A stretch of 48,066 nucleotides of DNA from an uncultured Clostridia bacterium. GTDB lineage: Bacteria > Bacillota > Clostridia > Christensenellales > Borkfalkiaceae. A program made the position numbers and the translations under genes. The notes below the pieces were generated by a model that was not told the DNA's origin, did not search any database, and saw only the letters and a list, made by a program, of their open reading frames with translations. Location: NCBI GenBank assembly GCA_947629675.1, contig CANREM010000012.1, positions 1-48,066 on the forward strand, in the 5' to 3' direction. Shown one piece after another: positions 1-10,744 of this stretch (position 1 is its first letter; each line of letters opens with the position of its first letter).

Positions 1-726
1 ATGATCCACCTTTGGGATAAGCTCAAACACTTCGTGAAGAAGGCGTTCACCATCATCCTCGCCTCGACCATCGTCATCTGGTTCCTCTCGCACTTCTCGT
101 GGGATTGGCACTATCTTGCCGACGAACAGATGGCAGACAGCATCCTCGCGAGCATCGGCAAGCTCATCCAGCCTCTCTTCACCCCGCTCGGGTTCGGCTC
201 TCAGCTCGGAAGGACGGCGGGTTGGGTGTTCGCCGTCGCCGCCATCACGGGACTTGTTGCGAAGGAAAACGTCATCGCGACCTTCTCCGTCCTCTGCGCA
301 ACGCTTGCGGCGGGCGCGGGCGTCGGGTTCGAGGCCACCGAAGAGGGGGTGACAGAGGTCATGTTCCTCATCGGAGAGACGGGCGTCACCATCCCCGCAC
401 TCCTGTCCTTCATCGCCTTCAACATGCTCACCATTCCCTGCTTCGCGGCATGCGCCACGGCGAGGGCAGAACTTCCCAAGGGCAAGTTCAAATGGACGCT
501 CCTCTTCTGGGTGGCGACCTCCTACTTCGTCTCCGCGGCGATCTACCTCATCGGCAGCTGGTGGTGGACCTTGTTCCCCATTCTGGCCGTCGTCGCGGCG
601 GGCATCACGGGTATCGTGTTCTGGAACAAAAAGCACCCCTTGAAGAAAAACGAAGCACCCATGTCTGAAGGTGACGCCCTCGAAGAGGCTGCAATTTCCT
701 CAGACGAAAAGGAGACTAAACTATGA
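1..726 (+). CDS. feoB: Ferrous iron transporter FeoB, C-terminal part (5' end outside window)
   Basis: This is the C-terminal membrane part of FeoB, the GTP-driven Fe(II) importer of the cytoplasmic membrane. The reading frame is open from base 1, so the G-protein domain and the first half of the membrane core lie outside the window; the ATG at 1 is an internal Met. The Gate-type core is recognisable from the AKKA-like start (FVKKAFTIILAST), the PLGFG turn near residue 62 and the GLVAKENVIATF motif near residue 82. Several hydrophobic segments follow, with the last two at about residues 165-205, then a charged, acidic tail. The stop overlaps the start of the next gene by 4 bases (ATGA), which suggests translational coupling to a small Cys-rich partner, the usual arrangement in Firmicutes feo operons. 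Confidence 0.93.
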   Translation: MIHLWDKLKHFVKKAFTIILASTIVIWFLSHFSWDWHYLADEQMADSILASIGKLIQPLFTPLGFGSQLGRTAGWVFAVAAITGLVAKENVIATFSVLCATLAAGAGVGFEATEEGVTEVMFLIGETGVTIPALLSFIAFNMLTIPCFAACATARAELPKGKFKWTLLFWVATSYFVSAAIYLIGSWWWTLFPILAVVAAGITGIVFWNKKHPLKKNEAPMSEGDALEEAAISSDEKETKL

Positions 727-911
727 CTTGGTGGGAGATCCTCATCATTATCGCCGCGGCGGGGTTTGTTGTCGCCGTCGCTGCCTTCTCCATTCGGCGC
801 AAACTGCAGGGGAAAAGCTCCTGCGACGGTTGCAACGGCTGCAACGGCTGTTGCACCGGTTGCTCCATGTGCCACCCCAAAAAAACCGACGAACACAGAA
901 AAGAAGGCTGA
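723..911 (+). CDS. FeoB-associated Cys-rich membrane protein
   Basis: A 62-residue protein with one N-terminal membrane segment (about residues 4-23) followed by a basic stretch and a cysteine cluster of the form C-x2-C-x2-C-x2-CC-x2-C-x2-C. This matches the small FeoB-associated Cys-rich family found directly behind feoB in Firmicutes; its role is thought to be accessory to Fe(II) transport or to metal sensing, but I know of no proven mechanism. The start codon overlaps the feoB stop and a GGAG sits 8 bases upstream inside feoB. The gene is followed at once by dispersed repeats. Confidence 0.88.
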   Translation: MTWWEILIIIAAAGFVVAVAAFSIRRKLQGKSSCDGCNGCNGCCTGCSMCHPKKTDEHRKEG

Positions 912-1180
912 TTACCGCGTCATGCTGAGCCGCTCAAACAGCGCGCAATCCTTTGGGCAACGCGTCATGCTGAGCCGAAACGGTTCTTACGCAGTCCGCA
1001 GCGGCCCATCCTCGAAGCATCCCCTTATACGAAGTCCGTTTGCCCCCTCCTTGGGGAGGGGGTAGGGGGGTGGGTACACATTCCCAATACGTCATGCTGA
1101 GCTTGTCGAAGCATCACCGCAGCAAAGGCTTCCCCCATCTATGGGGGAAGCTGTCACCCAACGGGTGACTGATGAGGGTC
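912..1180. repeat. Intergenic repeat mosaic (R1, R5, R2')
   Basis: No gene is visible here. The stretch is made of repeat pieces that recur through the window: R1 starts (CGTCATGCTGAGC) near 917, 964 and 1089, an R1 end with TCGAAGCATC and ATACGAAGTCCG at about 1011-1040, an R5 hairpin (CCCCCTCC...GGAGGGGG) at about 1047-1075, and R2' (GGCTTCCCCC...GGGGGAAGCTGTCAC...GTGACTGATGAGGG) at about 1130-1178. The last repeat ends two bases before the stop codon of the leftward permease gene. Confidence 0.8.
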
Positions 1181-3019
1181 TTATTCCATCGCCTTTAGGG
1201 AGGCGTTCATGTCGATCTTGACGATCTTCCGCCGGAGGAGGAGGGTCGCAAGGAAGGTGAAGAGGAGAGACATCACGGGGGCAACGAGCCACACATACAC
1301 ATTGATCCCCGCAATGGTACCGAAGGAGAGCAGACTGAAGATAAAGGTGAGCAGAACGACGCCGAAGGGGATGCCGAGCAGGATCCCGATCGCGCTCGTG
1401 ATATAGATCTCGCGGTAGACGTAGAGCGTCACCTCCTTGTCATGGTAGCCGAGTACCATCAGGGTGGCGAGTTCGCGTTCCCGTTCCGAAATGTTGATAT
1501 TTGTCAAGGTATAGATGACGACGGCATTCAGAAGGGCGGCGAACACGAGGACGACGATTGCGACGACGATCATCGCAAACGTCCCGATATCCTGGAAGAT
1601 ACAGCAGTCGAGTACGGCAAGCCCCGCAAAGACGAGGGCGGTGGAGGCCATGACGGAGACGACCGTCATGATAAATCGGGTCTTGAAGCGGAGAACGTTG
1701 CGCAGCGTGGACTTCATCTTGAAGGGTATGCGCCGCCAGAGTGCGGGCATGCGTTCGAAGATGACCTTCTTCCCGGGGCGCGGTGACTTGGGGCGAAGAA
1801 GGGTCGCAGGGCGTTCGCGCATCTTTCTCATCCCCGCGATGACGGTCGCCGCAAGCGTTGCGACGAGGATGACGCTCGCCACGATCATGAAAAAGGCGAG
1901 CGACACGTGGGCGGGGAAGGGCGGCATCGTAAAGTTCCAATTGAAGTTCACATAGATGACGTACGAAAGCCCCATGGCTGCGAAGTAGCCCCCGACTGCG
2001 CCGATGAGGGTGCCCACAAGGGCGAAGAGAAGATATTTCGTAAGGATCTTCGCAGGGGAATAGCCGAGCGTCATCAGGCAGGCGATCTGCGAGCGTTCCT
2101 CATCGAGAAGGCGGGTCATCGTCGAGAGGACTACGAGGAGGGTGACGAGTACGAACACGACCATGAGGACGTACCCGATCATCTCGATCTTGTCCATGTA
2201 CGCGTCGTACGATTCAAAGGTAAAATTCTCATGGAGGGTCAAAACCGCCGTCGTCGGCGTCTCTCCCGAAAGTTCTTCCGCGAAGAGGGCCTCGATCTTT
2301 GCCTTTTCCGTCTTTAAGATCTGTTCATATTTTGCGTCGAACATCGTCGCCGCGACGTCGCCAAGGTGCGCCTTGAGCGCGGGCGAGGAGAGATAGAGGT
2401 TATTGCAGGGGAAGGGAAACGCGCTTTCGAGATAGAAAATATCCCCGAGCGGCTTGTATCCGTCGCCGTTTTCGTTTTCAAAAACACTCGGGTCATCCCT
2501 CACGGCGAGATGGAGGGGATTTTGCACGATCTTTGTGATGACGAATTTCAGAGGAATGCCGGGGAGGGAGACCTCCTCTCCGAGGGCGTGTTCGGGAAGC
2601 TGTTCGGTCGCACGTTCGACGGCAATGGGAAGGCTCCCGATGGGTGCATCCTCGGGCATGGGTGCCTCGTCTATCGTCTCAAAGAGATTTTGCTTGCCCG
2701 TTTCGCCCGTGGGAAAGGTGTAGAGCCGGACGGGCACACCGTCCTCCTCCGCCTCGATGAAGCCTCCCAATACGACCTCGAAGCCGAGCTTTCCGAGTTC
2801 CTCCTTTTTCCCCGAGAGGTCTGTATCCCCGCGCACGATGAAATCGCTCACGTTCTCTTTTTTGTAGATCTCGCCGAGCGCGTACTTCATCTTGTCCGTC
2901 GCCATACCGATGCCCGCCGAGAAGCCGACGGAGAGGACCACCATGAGAAAGACGGAGATGAGGCGGGTCGCATGCCGTTTGAACATGCGCGCGAATGTCT
3001 TAAAATACGTTTTCACCAC
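1181..3019 (-). CDS. ABC transporter permease, FtsX/MacB type
   Basis: A 612-residue permease with an N-terminal membrane segment (about residues 18-40), a long extracytoplasmic domain (about 45-280), then three membrane segments near 285-390, a cytoplasmic linker, another membrane segment near 450, and a final FtsX-type triple-helix block near 480-600. Two FtsX-like cores in one chain is the layout of Firmicutes macrolide-export/LolCDE-like or lipid/peptide exporters; the substrate cannot be told from sequence. The start is GTG at 3019, with GAGGAG 5 bases upstream; a second GTG follows directly. It overlaps the end of the ATPase gene by 7 bases, so the pair is one operon. The stop abuts an R2' repeat. 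Confidence 0.88.
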   Translation of the reverse strand: MVKTYFKTFARMFKRHATRLISVFLMVVLSVGFSAGIGMATDKMKYALGEIYKKENVSDFIVRGDTDLSGKKEELGKLGFEVVLGGFIEAEEDGVPVRLYTFPTGETGKQNLFETIDEAPMPEDAPIGSLPIAVERATEQLPEHALGEEVSLPGIPLKFVITKIVQNPLHLAVRDDPSVFENENGDGYKPLGDIFYLESAFPFPCNNLYLSSPALKAHLGDVAATMFDAKYEQILKTEKAKIEALFAEELSGETPTTAVLTLHENFTFESYDAYMDKIEMIGYVLMVVFVLVTLLVVLSTMTRLLDEERSQIACLMTLGYSPAKILTKYLLFALVGTLIGAVGGYFAAMGLSYVIYVNFNWNFTMPPFPAHVSLAFFMIVASVILVATLAATVIAGMRKMRERPATLLRPKSPRPGKKVIFERMPALWRRIPFKMKSTLRNVLRFKTRFIMTVVSVMASTALVFAGLAVLDCCIFQDIGTFAMIVVAIVVLVFAALLNAVVIYTLTNINISERERELATLMVLGYHDKEVTLYVYREIYITSAIGILLGIPFGVVLLTFIFSLLSFGTIAGINVYVWLVAPVMSLLFTFLATLLLRRKIVKIDMNASLKAME

Positions 3020-3714
3020 TCGATCTCCTCAATGGGGGTAGGATGTTCGTTGATCTCGATGTTCTCGATGACGCCGCTCTTGATATGGATGACCTTATCC
3101 GCCATATCTTTCAGGGCGGCATTGTGCGTGACGATGATGACGAGCCGCTTTTGTTCACGCGAGAGGTCATAGAGGAGTTTGAGAATTTTCTTGCCCGTCT
3201 CATAGTCGAGCGCGCCCGTCGGCTCGTCGCAGAGGAGGAGCTTGGGGTTTTTCGCAACGGCGCGGGCGATGGAGACGCGCTGTTGTTCGCCTCCCGAGAG
3301 CTGTGCGGGGAAGTTCCCCATCCGCTCTTCGAGGCCGACTTTTTCGAGAATATCCTTTGGATCCAAAGCATTCTTGCAGATCTCGATGGCGATCTCCACG
3401 TTTTCGAGCGCGGTGAGATTGGGCATGAGGTTGTAGAATTGAAAGACAAACCCCACGTCGTTTCTCCTGTATTCGGTCAGCCCCTTGCGGTTCAAGGAAG
3501 TGATGACCTTCCCGTCCACTTCGATCTCCCCCTCGGTGGCAACGTCCATGCCGCCGAGAAGATTCAGAAGGGTGGTCTTTCCCGCACCCGAAGAGCCGAG
3601 TACGACGACGAACTCGCCGTTCTCAAGTTCGAAGGAAACGTCCTTCAGGGCGTCCACAAACACCGCCCCCGCACTGTACCGTTTCCCCACATTTTTTAAG
3701 GATAGATAGCTCAT
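3013..3714 (-). CDS. ABC transporter ATP-binding protein, LolD/MacB type
   Basis: A 233-residue nucleotide-binding subunit that would power the permease encoded just downstream. All motifs are present: Walker [10 protein letters not shown] (about residue 41), Q-loop FQFYNL, signature LSGGEQQR, Walker [13 protein letters not shown] and the H-loop VTHN. The EPTGALD form and gene pairing are typical of the MacB/LolD/FtsE-like subfamily of exporters. The ATG at 3714 is preceded by a GAGAGA-type ribosome binding site and a good promoter at 3754-3781, so the two-gene operon is read leftwards away from rpsU. Confidence 0.93.
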   Translation of the reverse strand: MSYLSLKNVGKRYSAGAVFVDALKDVSFELENGEFVVVLGSSGAGKTTLLNLLGGMDVATEGEIEVDGKVITSLNRKGLTEYRRNDVGFVFQFYNLMPNLTALENVEIAIEICKNALDPKDILEKVGLEERMGNFPAQLSGGEQQRVSIARAVAKNPKLLLCDEPTGALDYETGKKILKLLYDLSREQKRLVIIVTHNAALKDMADKVIHIKSGVIENIEINEHPTPIEEIEW

Positions 3715-3753
3715 AAAATTCTCTCAACTACTCTCTCAAAGAAAATTATATCT

Positions 3754-3781
3754 ATTATATCATAAATTTGTGAAAAATCAA
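3754..3781 (-). promoter_or_regulatory. Sigma-A-type promoter for the ABC exporter operon
   Basis: On the minus strand TTGATT (3776-3781) and TATAAT (3754-3759) are separated by 16 bases. It lies about 40 bases upstream of the ATPase start codon. Confidence 0.75.
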
Positions 3782-4079
3782 TGTTCTGCACTCCAATTTT
3801 TCTCCATCCCCGTCACGATTTTTTATGATAGCGTCACGCAATCCGACACTTGCCCACCCCTTGAGGGGTGGGTGTCACGCCACGGGCGTGACGGAAGGGG
3901 TGTTTGCGTCACCGCGTTATCCCGAGGGCGTTGCCCGCGTCATGCTGCCCCGACCAAAGCTTCTATTATTTATCTAAGGTCGGCACGAGTGCCGACTTTC
4001 GGCACGAAGTAGCTTGTCGAAGCATCCCCCATACGAAGTCCGTCCCCAAGCACACCGCGGCGGGCGTGTAATATGCGGG
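3782..4079. repeat. Intergenic repeat mosaic (R3 and R1 pieces)
   Basis: This part of the 465-base gap between the exporter operon and rpsU has no gene. It contains an R3 element at 3849-3903 (CCCCTTGAGGGG stem, then GTCACGCC...GGGCGTGAC stem) that has a 54/55 identical copy at 45567-45621. Further R1 fragments follow: a GCGTCATGCTG start near 3938 and AGCTTGTCGAAGCATC with ATACGAAGTCCG at about 4011-4042. A small inverted repeat, GTCGGCACGAGTGCCGAC, lies near 3980. Confidence 0.75.
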
Positions 4080-4111
4080 AGGAAAATTTTTCCGAAAGGG
4101 GCGAAAAATCA

Positions 4112-4141
4112 TTGACAAGCGGAGGGACCCTCTGCTATAAT
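4112..4141 (+). promoter_or_regulatory. Sigma-A promoter of rpsU
   Basis: TTGACA (4112-4117) and TATAAT (4136-4141) with an 18-base spacer, about 40 bases before the rpsU start. Both hexamers match consensus perfectly, which fits a highly expressed ribosomal gene. Confidence 0.88.
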
Positions 4142-4179
4142 AGCATAGAAATAAGTGCTTCGGCGAAGGAGGGTTGAAT

Positions 4180-4356
4180 ATGTCCACGATCAGGGTCGGC
4201 GAAAACGAGAATCTCGAATCCGCGCTCCGCAGGTTCAAGAGAAAGTGTTCGCGTGACGGCATCATCGGTGATCTCCGCAAAAAGGAGTTCTACGAGAAGC
4301 CCTCCGTGAAGAAGCGCAAGAAGTCGGAAGCGGCAAGAAAGAGAAGCAGAAATTAA
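4180..4356 (+). CDS. rpsU: 30S ribosomal protein S21
   Basis: A 58-residue basic protein of the small ribosomal subunit, needed for efficient initiation. It shows the family pattern: V-x-ENE at the start, ALRRFKRK (about residues 14-21), the [15 protein letters not shown] core and a Lys/Arg-rich tail. The ATG at 4180 is chosen over an in-frame TTG at 4174 because AAGGAGGG (4166-4173) sits 6 bases before the ATG but overlaps nothing useful for the TTG. It has its own strong promoter and terminator, so it forms a single-gene transcript. Confidence 0.96.
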   Translation: MSTIRVGENENLESALRRFKRKCSRDGIIGDLRKKEFYEKPSVKKRKKSEAARKRSRN

Positions 4357-4364
4357 ACGAAAGG

Positions 4365-4391
4365 TCCGTAACGGAAGTTACGGATTTTTTT
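4365..4391 (+). terminator. Intrinsic terminator after rpsU
   Basis: Stem TCCGTAAC / GTTACGGA (8 bp) with a GGAA loop followed by seven T. Confidence 0.92.
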
Positions 4392-4430
4392 GTGCGAAAA
4401 AAGTCGGAAAGTGGGATAAGGAGCAAGAAA

Positions 4431-4814
4431 ATGGAACGCAGTCTGAAAGCACTTGCAAAAGAGGCGAAGCGGAGGATGAAAAAGGGCTTCTGGAAGGAGT
4501 GCGAGGAAAAGCTCGCCTCCGAGCGCAGCTACGCAAAGGAGCGGGGGATCAACGAGAGCAAGCTCGAGCGGTACTTTCAGGAGAAGGTCGCCTCCTCCAT
4601 TCAGGGGGAGACGCCCGATGAATTTTACGAAAAAGTCAAGAATATGCTCCTTTCCGAGGGGGAAGTTTCGGATGCGATCGGGAGGCTCACCGACAGGGAA
4701 TACTACGCGACGCTCTCCTATGCCGAGAAGCAGCGTTATAATTTGGAGCTGTCCGAAAGGTACCTTGCCGCCCTCAAACGCTTCAAGCGGGAGTATGAAT
4801 TCGAGCGGAAATGA
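4431..4814 (+). CDS. Hypothetical charged helical protein
   Basis: I do not recognise this 127-residue protein. It is strongly charged and predicted to be mostly helical, beginning with a basic stretch (KALAKEAKRRMKKG) and ending with a Lys/Arg/Glu-rich helix; no signal peptide, membrane segment or cysteine motif is seen. The ATG at 4431 is preceded by AAGGAG at 7 bases, which decides against the longer frame starting with GTG at 4392 inside the terminator T-run. It lies between the rpsU terminator and the pcrA promoter; no separate promoter was found, so it may be read by transcripts passing the terminator. In many Clostridia yqeY, not this gene, follows rpsU. It is not RecX as far as I can tell. 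Confidence 0.7.
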   Translation: MERSLKALAKEAKRRMKKGFWKECEEKLASERSYAKERGINESKLERYFQEKVASSIQGETPDEFYEKVKNMLLSEGEVSDAIGRLTDREYYATLSYAEKQRYNLELSERYLAALKRFKREYEFERK

Positions 4815-4883
4815 GAAGCCCCCCCGCGGCGGCGAGGCAGCATTTTTGCAGTGCGAAATCTCGCCAAAAGGAGCGTTCAACAC

Positions 4884-4912
4884 TTGAAAAGGGGAACCCT
4901 TTATGATATAAT
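4884..4912 (+). promoter_or_regulatory. Sigma-A promoter of pcrA, almost touching the start codon
   Basis: TTGAAA (4884-4889) and TATAAT (4907-4912) with a 17-base spacer. The pcrA ATG begins at 4921, only 8 bases after the -10 box, so transcription from this promoter would give a leaderless or nearly leaderless mRNA. Confidence 0.72.
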
Positions 4913-4920
4913 AAAAGGGT

Positions 4921-7218
4921 ATGGAACTTTTGGAAGAGTTAAACAGCGAACAGCGTCTGCCCGTCCTCGATACCGAGGGCGCGGTTTTGGTGCTTGCGGG
5001 GGCGGGAAGCGGAAAGACGCGCGTCCTCACCTCCCGCATCGAATATCTCGTCACGGAGAAGGACATCTCCCCCGCGAACATCCTCGCCATCACCTTTACG
5101 AATAAGGCGGCGGGCGAGATGAAGGAGCGGCTCGGCCGCGTGATGGATACGGGGCGCATGTGGGTGTGTACCATCCACTCCATGTGCGTCAAGATCCTCC
5201 GTCTCTATGCGGAGAGGAGGGGACTTCAGGAGAACTTTTCCATCTACTCCGAACAGGAGCGCAACGCCGTCATCAAACAGGCGTATAAAGAATGCGGCTA
5301 TGACGACGAGGGTATCCTGAAGTCCGCGAAGTTCCACATCTCCAATGCCAAGATGCTCGGCCTCACCGCCGAGGAGTACGCAAAAAAATACCGCTACGAG
5401 CGCAATATCGAAGCGTCGATGAAGATCTATCAAAGGTACGACGCACATCTCAAAGCATACAATGCCCTCGACTTCGACGACCTGCTCACCGAGGCCCGCG
5501 CCCTCCTTCGCGAGGACGAGGACGCCCGCTCCTATCTCTCGGGGCGGTTTTATTACATCCATGTTGACGAATTTCAGGACACCAACGCCGTGCAGTTCGA
5601 CATCATCAAACTGCTCTCCACCGTCCACGGGAACATCTTCGCCGTCGGCGACGACGACCAGAGCATCTACGGCTGGCGGGGGGCGCAGATCGAGAATATC
5701 TTGAGTTTCGAAAAGAGTTTTCCCGCGGCAAAGGTGTATAAACTCGAGCGCAACTACCGCTCGACGGGGGCGATCCTCGAACTCGCGAACGCCTCCATCT
5801 CGCACAATTCTCACCGCAAGGGGAAGCGGCTCTGGACGGAGGCCCCCAAGGGGGAGCGGCCCGTCTATTTCGAGGCGGACGAGGAGCTGGGCGAAGCCCT
5901 CTACTGCGCCCGCACCATCTCCGAACTCCGCTACCAAGGGTATAAGCTCTCCGACATCGCCGTCCTCATGCGCATCAACGCTCTGACGCGCGCCTTCGAG
6001 CAGGAATTCACCAAGTACGGCATCTCCTACAAGGTGTTCGGCGGCTTCAAGTTCTTCGAGCGCAAGGAGATCAAAGATTTCCTCGCATATCTTCGCCTCA
6101 TCTCCAACCCCTTCGACAGCGAGGCCTGCCTTCGCATCATCAATGTGCCCCGCCGCGGCATCGGCGACAAGACGGTGCAGGCCCTTCTCGACTATGCGGA
6201 AAGGGAGGACGTCTCCGTCTACGATGCGGTGCTGGACGCGGACATGCTCCCCCTGAATGCCGCCGCGAAGGGGAAATTGAAGGAATTCGGAAGTTACATA
6301 AAAGAGCTTGTCGCCCTCTCGCAATCCCTCCCCGTCGATGCCCTCGCTGACCACATCCTCAAGACTTCGGGCATGTACGAACAGTACGAGGACGGCACGG
6401 ACGAGGGCGCGGCAAAGCGTGCCAACCTCGACGAATTCAAGAACTCCGTAGACGAATATGTGCGCATGAACGGCGACGCCTCTCTCTCCGAATATCTCCA
6501 GCAGATCAGCCTGTTTTCGGACACCGACGAGATGGACGACGGCGACTATGTGACCATCGCCACCATCCACGCCGTCAAGGGGCTGGAATTCCGCTGCGTC
6601 TTTTTGGTGGGGCTTGAGGAAAACGTCATGCCGACCTCCCGCGCCATCGAGGAGCGGGACGGCCTCGAAGAGGAGCGGCGGCTCATGTACGTCGCCATCA
6701 CGCGTGCCCGCGAAAAGCTCTTCCTCACGCGCTCCCAGAGCCGCTATCTCTACGGAAGGCGGGAGCCGACCGCGCGTTCGCGCTTCGTGGAGGAGCTTGA
6801 CGGCCTTCTCGACCTTCCCCGCACCCGCACAAGCTACGGCCGCTATCAGGGCGGCTACGAGACGGGAGGCTTGCGCGTCAACTTCGGCTACGGCCGGGGG
6901 CTTGACTATGCGGCCCGCCGCGTCGGGCGCGCATCGGAGAGAAAAGAGGAGGACGCCTTCGTCGCATTCGGCGGCGACAAAAAGCCGCCCGTGAGCTTCT
7001 CACGCACACCCATGTCCGCGATGCCCCCCAAGGAAATGCCGCGGCGCGACACTTCTGGCTACACCGTCGGGGCGCGCGTGAAGCATGCCCGTTTCGGCGA
7101 GGGAACGGTCATCGCCATGCGCGGACAGGACAAGAATCTCATCATCACCGTCCACTTCCTCTCTGTGGGGAACAAGGACCTCGCGGCCGCCCTCGCCCCG
7201 CTGGAAATTTTATCGTAG
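4921..7218 (+). CDS. pcrA: ATP-dependent DNA helicase PcrA/UvrD family
   Basis: A 765-residue superfamily 1A 3'-5' DNA helicase used in repair and replication restart in Firmicutes. Motifs run in order: Q-like LNSEQR at residue 7, Walker A GAGSGKT (27-33), Ia ITFTNKAAGEM, II DEFQDTN, III GDDDQSIYGWRGA, IV RNYRST, V TIHAVKGLEF and VI YVAITRAREKL. The C-terminus carries the Tudor-like PcrA tail with the GARVKHARFGEGTV start. The length is normal. The start is fixed by family alignment, and no Shine-Dalgarno with usable spacing precedes it (see promoter). ligA follows 30 bases downstream, the same pcrA-ligA pairing as in Bacillus. Confidence 0.96.
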   Translation: MELLEELNSEQRLPVLDTEGAVLVLAGAGSGKTRVLTSRIEYLVTEKDISPANILAITFTNKAAGEMKERLGRVMDTGRMWVCTIHSMCVKILRLYAERRGLQENFSIYSEQERNAVIKQAYKECGYDDEGILKSAKFHISNAKMLGLTAEEYAKKYRYERNIEASMKIYQRYDAHLKAYNALDFDDLLTEARALLREDEDARSYLSGRFYYIHVDEFQDTNAVQFDIIKLLSTVHGNIFAVGDDDQSIYGWRGAQIENILSFEKSFPAAKVYKLERNYRSTGAILELANASISHNSHRKGKRLWTEAPKGERPVYFEADEELGEALYCARTISELRYQGYKLSDIAVLMRINALTRAFEQEFTKYGISYKVFGGFKFFERKEIKDFLAYLRLISNPFDSEACLRIINVPRRGIGDKTVQALLDYAEREDVSVYDAVLDADMLPLNAAAKGKLKEFGSYIKELVALSQSLPVDALADHILKTSGMYEQYEDGTDEGAAKRANLDEFKNSVDEYVRMNGDASLSEYLQQISLFSDTDEMDDGDYVTIATIHAVKGLEFRCVFLVGLEENVMPTSRAIEERDGLEEERRLMYVAITRAREKLFLTRSQSRYLYGRREPTARSRFVEELDGLLDLPRTRTSYGRYQGGYETGGLRVNFGYGRGLDYAARRVGRASERKEEDAFVAFGGDKKPPVSFSRTPMSAMPPKEMPRRDTSGYTVGARVKHARFGEGTVIAMRGQDKNLIITVHFLSVGNKDLAAALAPLEILS

Positions 7219-9210
<1,992 letters not shown>

Positions 9211-9236
9211 ATCTTGTGTGAATTTCGGTGAAACGT

Positions 9237-9266
9237 TTGACTTTATGCGCGCGCGTGTGGTATAAT
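9237..9266 (+). promoter_or_regulatory. Sigma-A promoter of the yicC-gmk-rpoZ operon
   Basis: TTGACT (9237-9242) and TATAAT (9261-9266), spacer 18 bases, 27 bases before the yicC start. Confidence 0.8.
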
Positions 9267-9292
9267 TATTCGACGGAAGAGGTAGAAAGTTT

Positions 9293-10168
9293 ATGTTGAG
9301 CATGACGGGCTACGGAAAAGGGGAATACAAGGCGGGCGGCGTCGAGCTGACCGTCGAGGTGAAGTCGGTCAACAACCGCTTTTTGGACCTTGCCCTCAAA
9401 TGCCCGCGCATCTTTTTGGGACTTGAGGACCTCGTCCGCGGTATGGTGCGGGAAAGCATCTCCCGCGGCCATGTGGACGTCTTTGTCACCCTCTCCGACA
9501 AGCGCGAACGTGAAAAGAAGCTCTCCGTCGATCTGCCCCTCGCCCGCGCCTATATGCAGGCGGCGGCCACCCTCAAGGAGGCCTTCCCGAAGCTCGGGGA
9601 CGATGTGACCCTCTCCTTCCTCATGCGGCAGAGCGACGTCGTCCGCGAGGACGAAGAGGCCCCGTTCGCAGACGAGACACTCACCGAAGCATTCAAAGAG
9701 GCCTTGGGCCTTGCCCTCTCCTCACACAGGGCCATGCGCCTTGCAGAGGGGGAACGGCTGAAAAAAGACCTCCTCGTCCGCGTGGACGAGATCGCGCGCC
9801 TGCGCGAGAATATCACCCTTCGGGCACCCCATGTCGCGGAGGAGTACCGCGAAAAGCTGCTTTCCCGCATCAAGGAATACCTCGACGGGAAGGTGGATGA
9901 GGGGCGCATTCTGACGGAGGCCGCCGTCTATGCCGATAAATGCAACATCGACGAGGAGCTTACCCGCCTTGCCTCCCACATCGAGGAGTTCCGCCTCATC
10001 GCAGGGGAGGAGATCGTGGGCCGCAAGATGGACTTCCTCATCCAGGAATTCAACCGCGAGTGCAACACCATCTGTTCGAAGTCCAACGACCGCGAGATCA
10101 CAAAGTGCGCACTTGCCATGAAGAACGAGATCGAAAAAGTTCGGGAACAGATCCAGAATTTGGAATAA
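9293..10168 (+). CDS. yicC: YicC/YloC family endoribonuclease
   Basis: A 291-residue YicC-family protein (YloC in Bacillus), a family shown to have endoribonuclease activity on RNA. It has the family N-terminus SMTGYGKGEY, the VKSVNNRFLDLALKCPR motif and the conserved C-terminal block GRKMDFLIQEFNRECNTICSK-like with KNEIEKVREQIQNLE at the end. ATG 9293 gives the common ML-SMTGYG start. gmk follows after 3 bases. In Bacillus, remA lies between this gene and gmk; it is absent here. Confidence 0.92.
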   Translation: MLSMTGYGKGEYKAGGVELTVEVKSVNNRFLDLALKCPRIFLGLEDLVRGMVRESISRGHVDVFVTLSDKREREKKLSVDLPLARAYMQAAATLKEAFPKLGDDVTLSFLMRQSDVVREDEEAPFADETLTEAFKEALGLALSSHRAMRLAEGERLKKDLLVRVDEIARLRENITLRAPHVAEEYREKLLSRIKEYLDGKVDEGRILTEAAVYADKCNIDEELTRLASHIEEFRLIAGEEIVGRKMDFLIQEFNRECNTICSKSNDREITKCALAMKNEIEKVREQIQNLE

Positions 10169-10171
10169 CGT

Positions 10172-10735
10172 ATGAGAAATTTGCTTTTTGTCATTTCGGG
10201 ACCCTCGGGCGTCGGCAAGGGGACGCTCGTCGACCGTCTCCTCGAGAGGGACGCTCGGCTCATCGAATCCGTCTCTTGCACCACCCGCTCTCCCCGCCCC
10301 GGCGAGGTGGACGGAAGGGAGTACTTCTTCCTCTCCCGCGAAGAATTTCTCGCCCGTATGCAGCGGGGGGAATTTCTCGAGGCGGACGAACATTTCGGGA
10401 ACTTCTACGGCACGCCCTTCCCCTTCGTGAAGGAACAGCTAAAGGAGAAGTCGGTCATTTTGGAGATCGACGTCGTCGGCGGGGCGAACTGCAAGAAGCT
10501 CTTCCCCGAAAAGACGATCCTCATCCTCATCGCTCCGCCCTCCAAGGAGGAACTATGCGCCCGGCTCTTGGGGAGGGATAAGACGACGGCGGAGGCGGCT
10601 TCCAATCGTCTCAGCCGTGCGGAATACGAACTCGGCCAGCGCGACAGTTACGACTATGTCGTCGTCAACGACGACTTGGAGAGGGCGACAGAGGAGCTTC
10701 TCTCCATCATAGAGAAAGAAATCAACAAAGATTGA
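10172..10735 (+). CDS. gmk: Guanylate kinase
   Basis: A 187-residue guanylate kinase that phosphorylates GMP to GDP. It has the P-loop GPSGVGKGT (about residues 10-18), the GMP-binding stretch SCTTRSPRPGEVDGREYFF and the lid with RLSRAEYEL. It is somewhat shorter than the usual 200-210 residues, mainly at the C-terminus. The start lies 3 bases after the yicC stop without a clear ribosome binding site of its own, suggesting translational coupling. Confidence 0.96.
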   Translation: MRNLLFVISGPSGVGKGTLVDRLLERDARLIESVSCTTRSPRPGEVDGREYFFLSREEFLARMQRGEFLEADEHFGNFYGTPFPFVKEQLKEKSVILEIDVVGGANCKKLFPEKTILILIAPPSKEELCARLLGRDKTTAEAASNRLSRAEYELGQRDSYDYVVVNDDLERATEELLSIIEKEINKD

Positions 10736-10744
10736 GGTGAAGAT

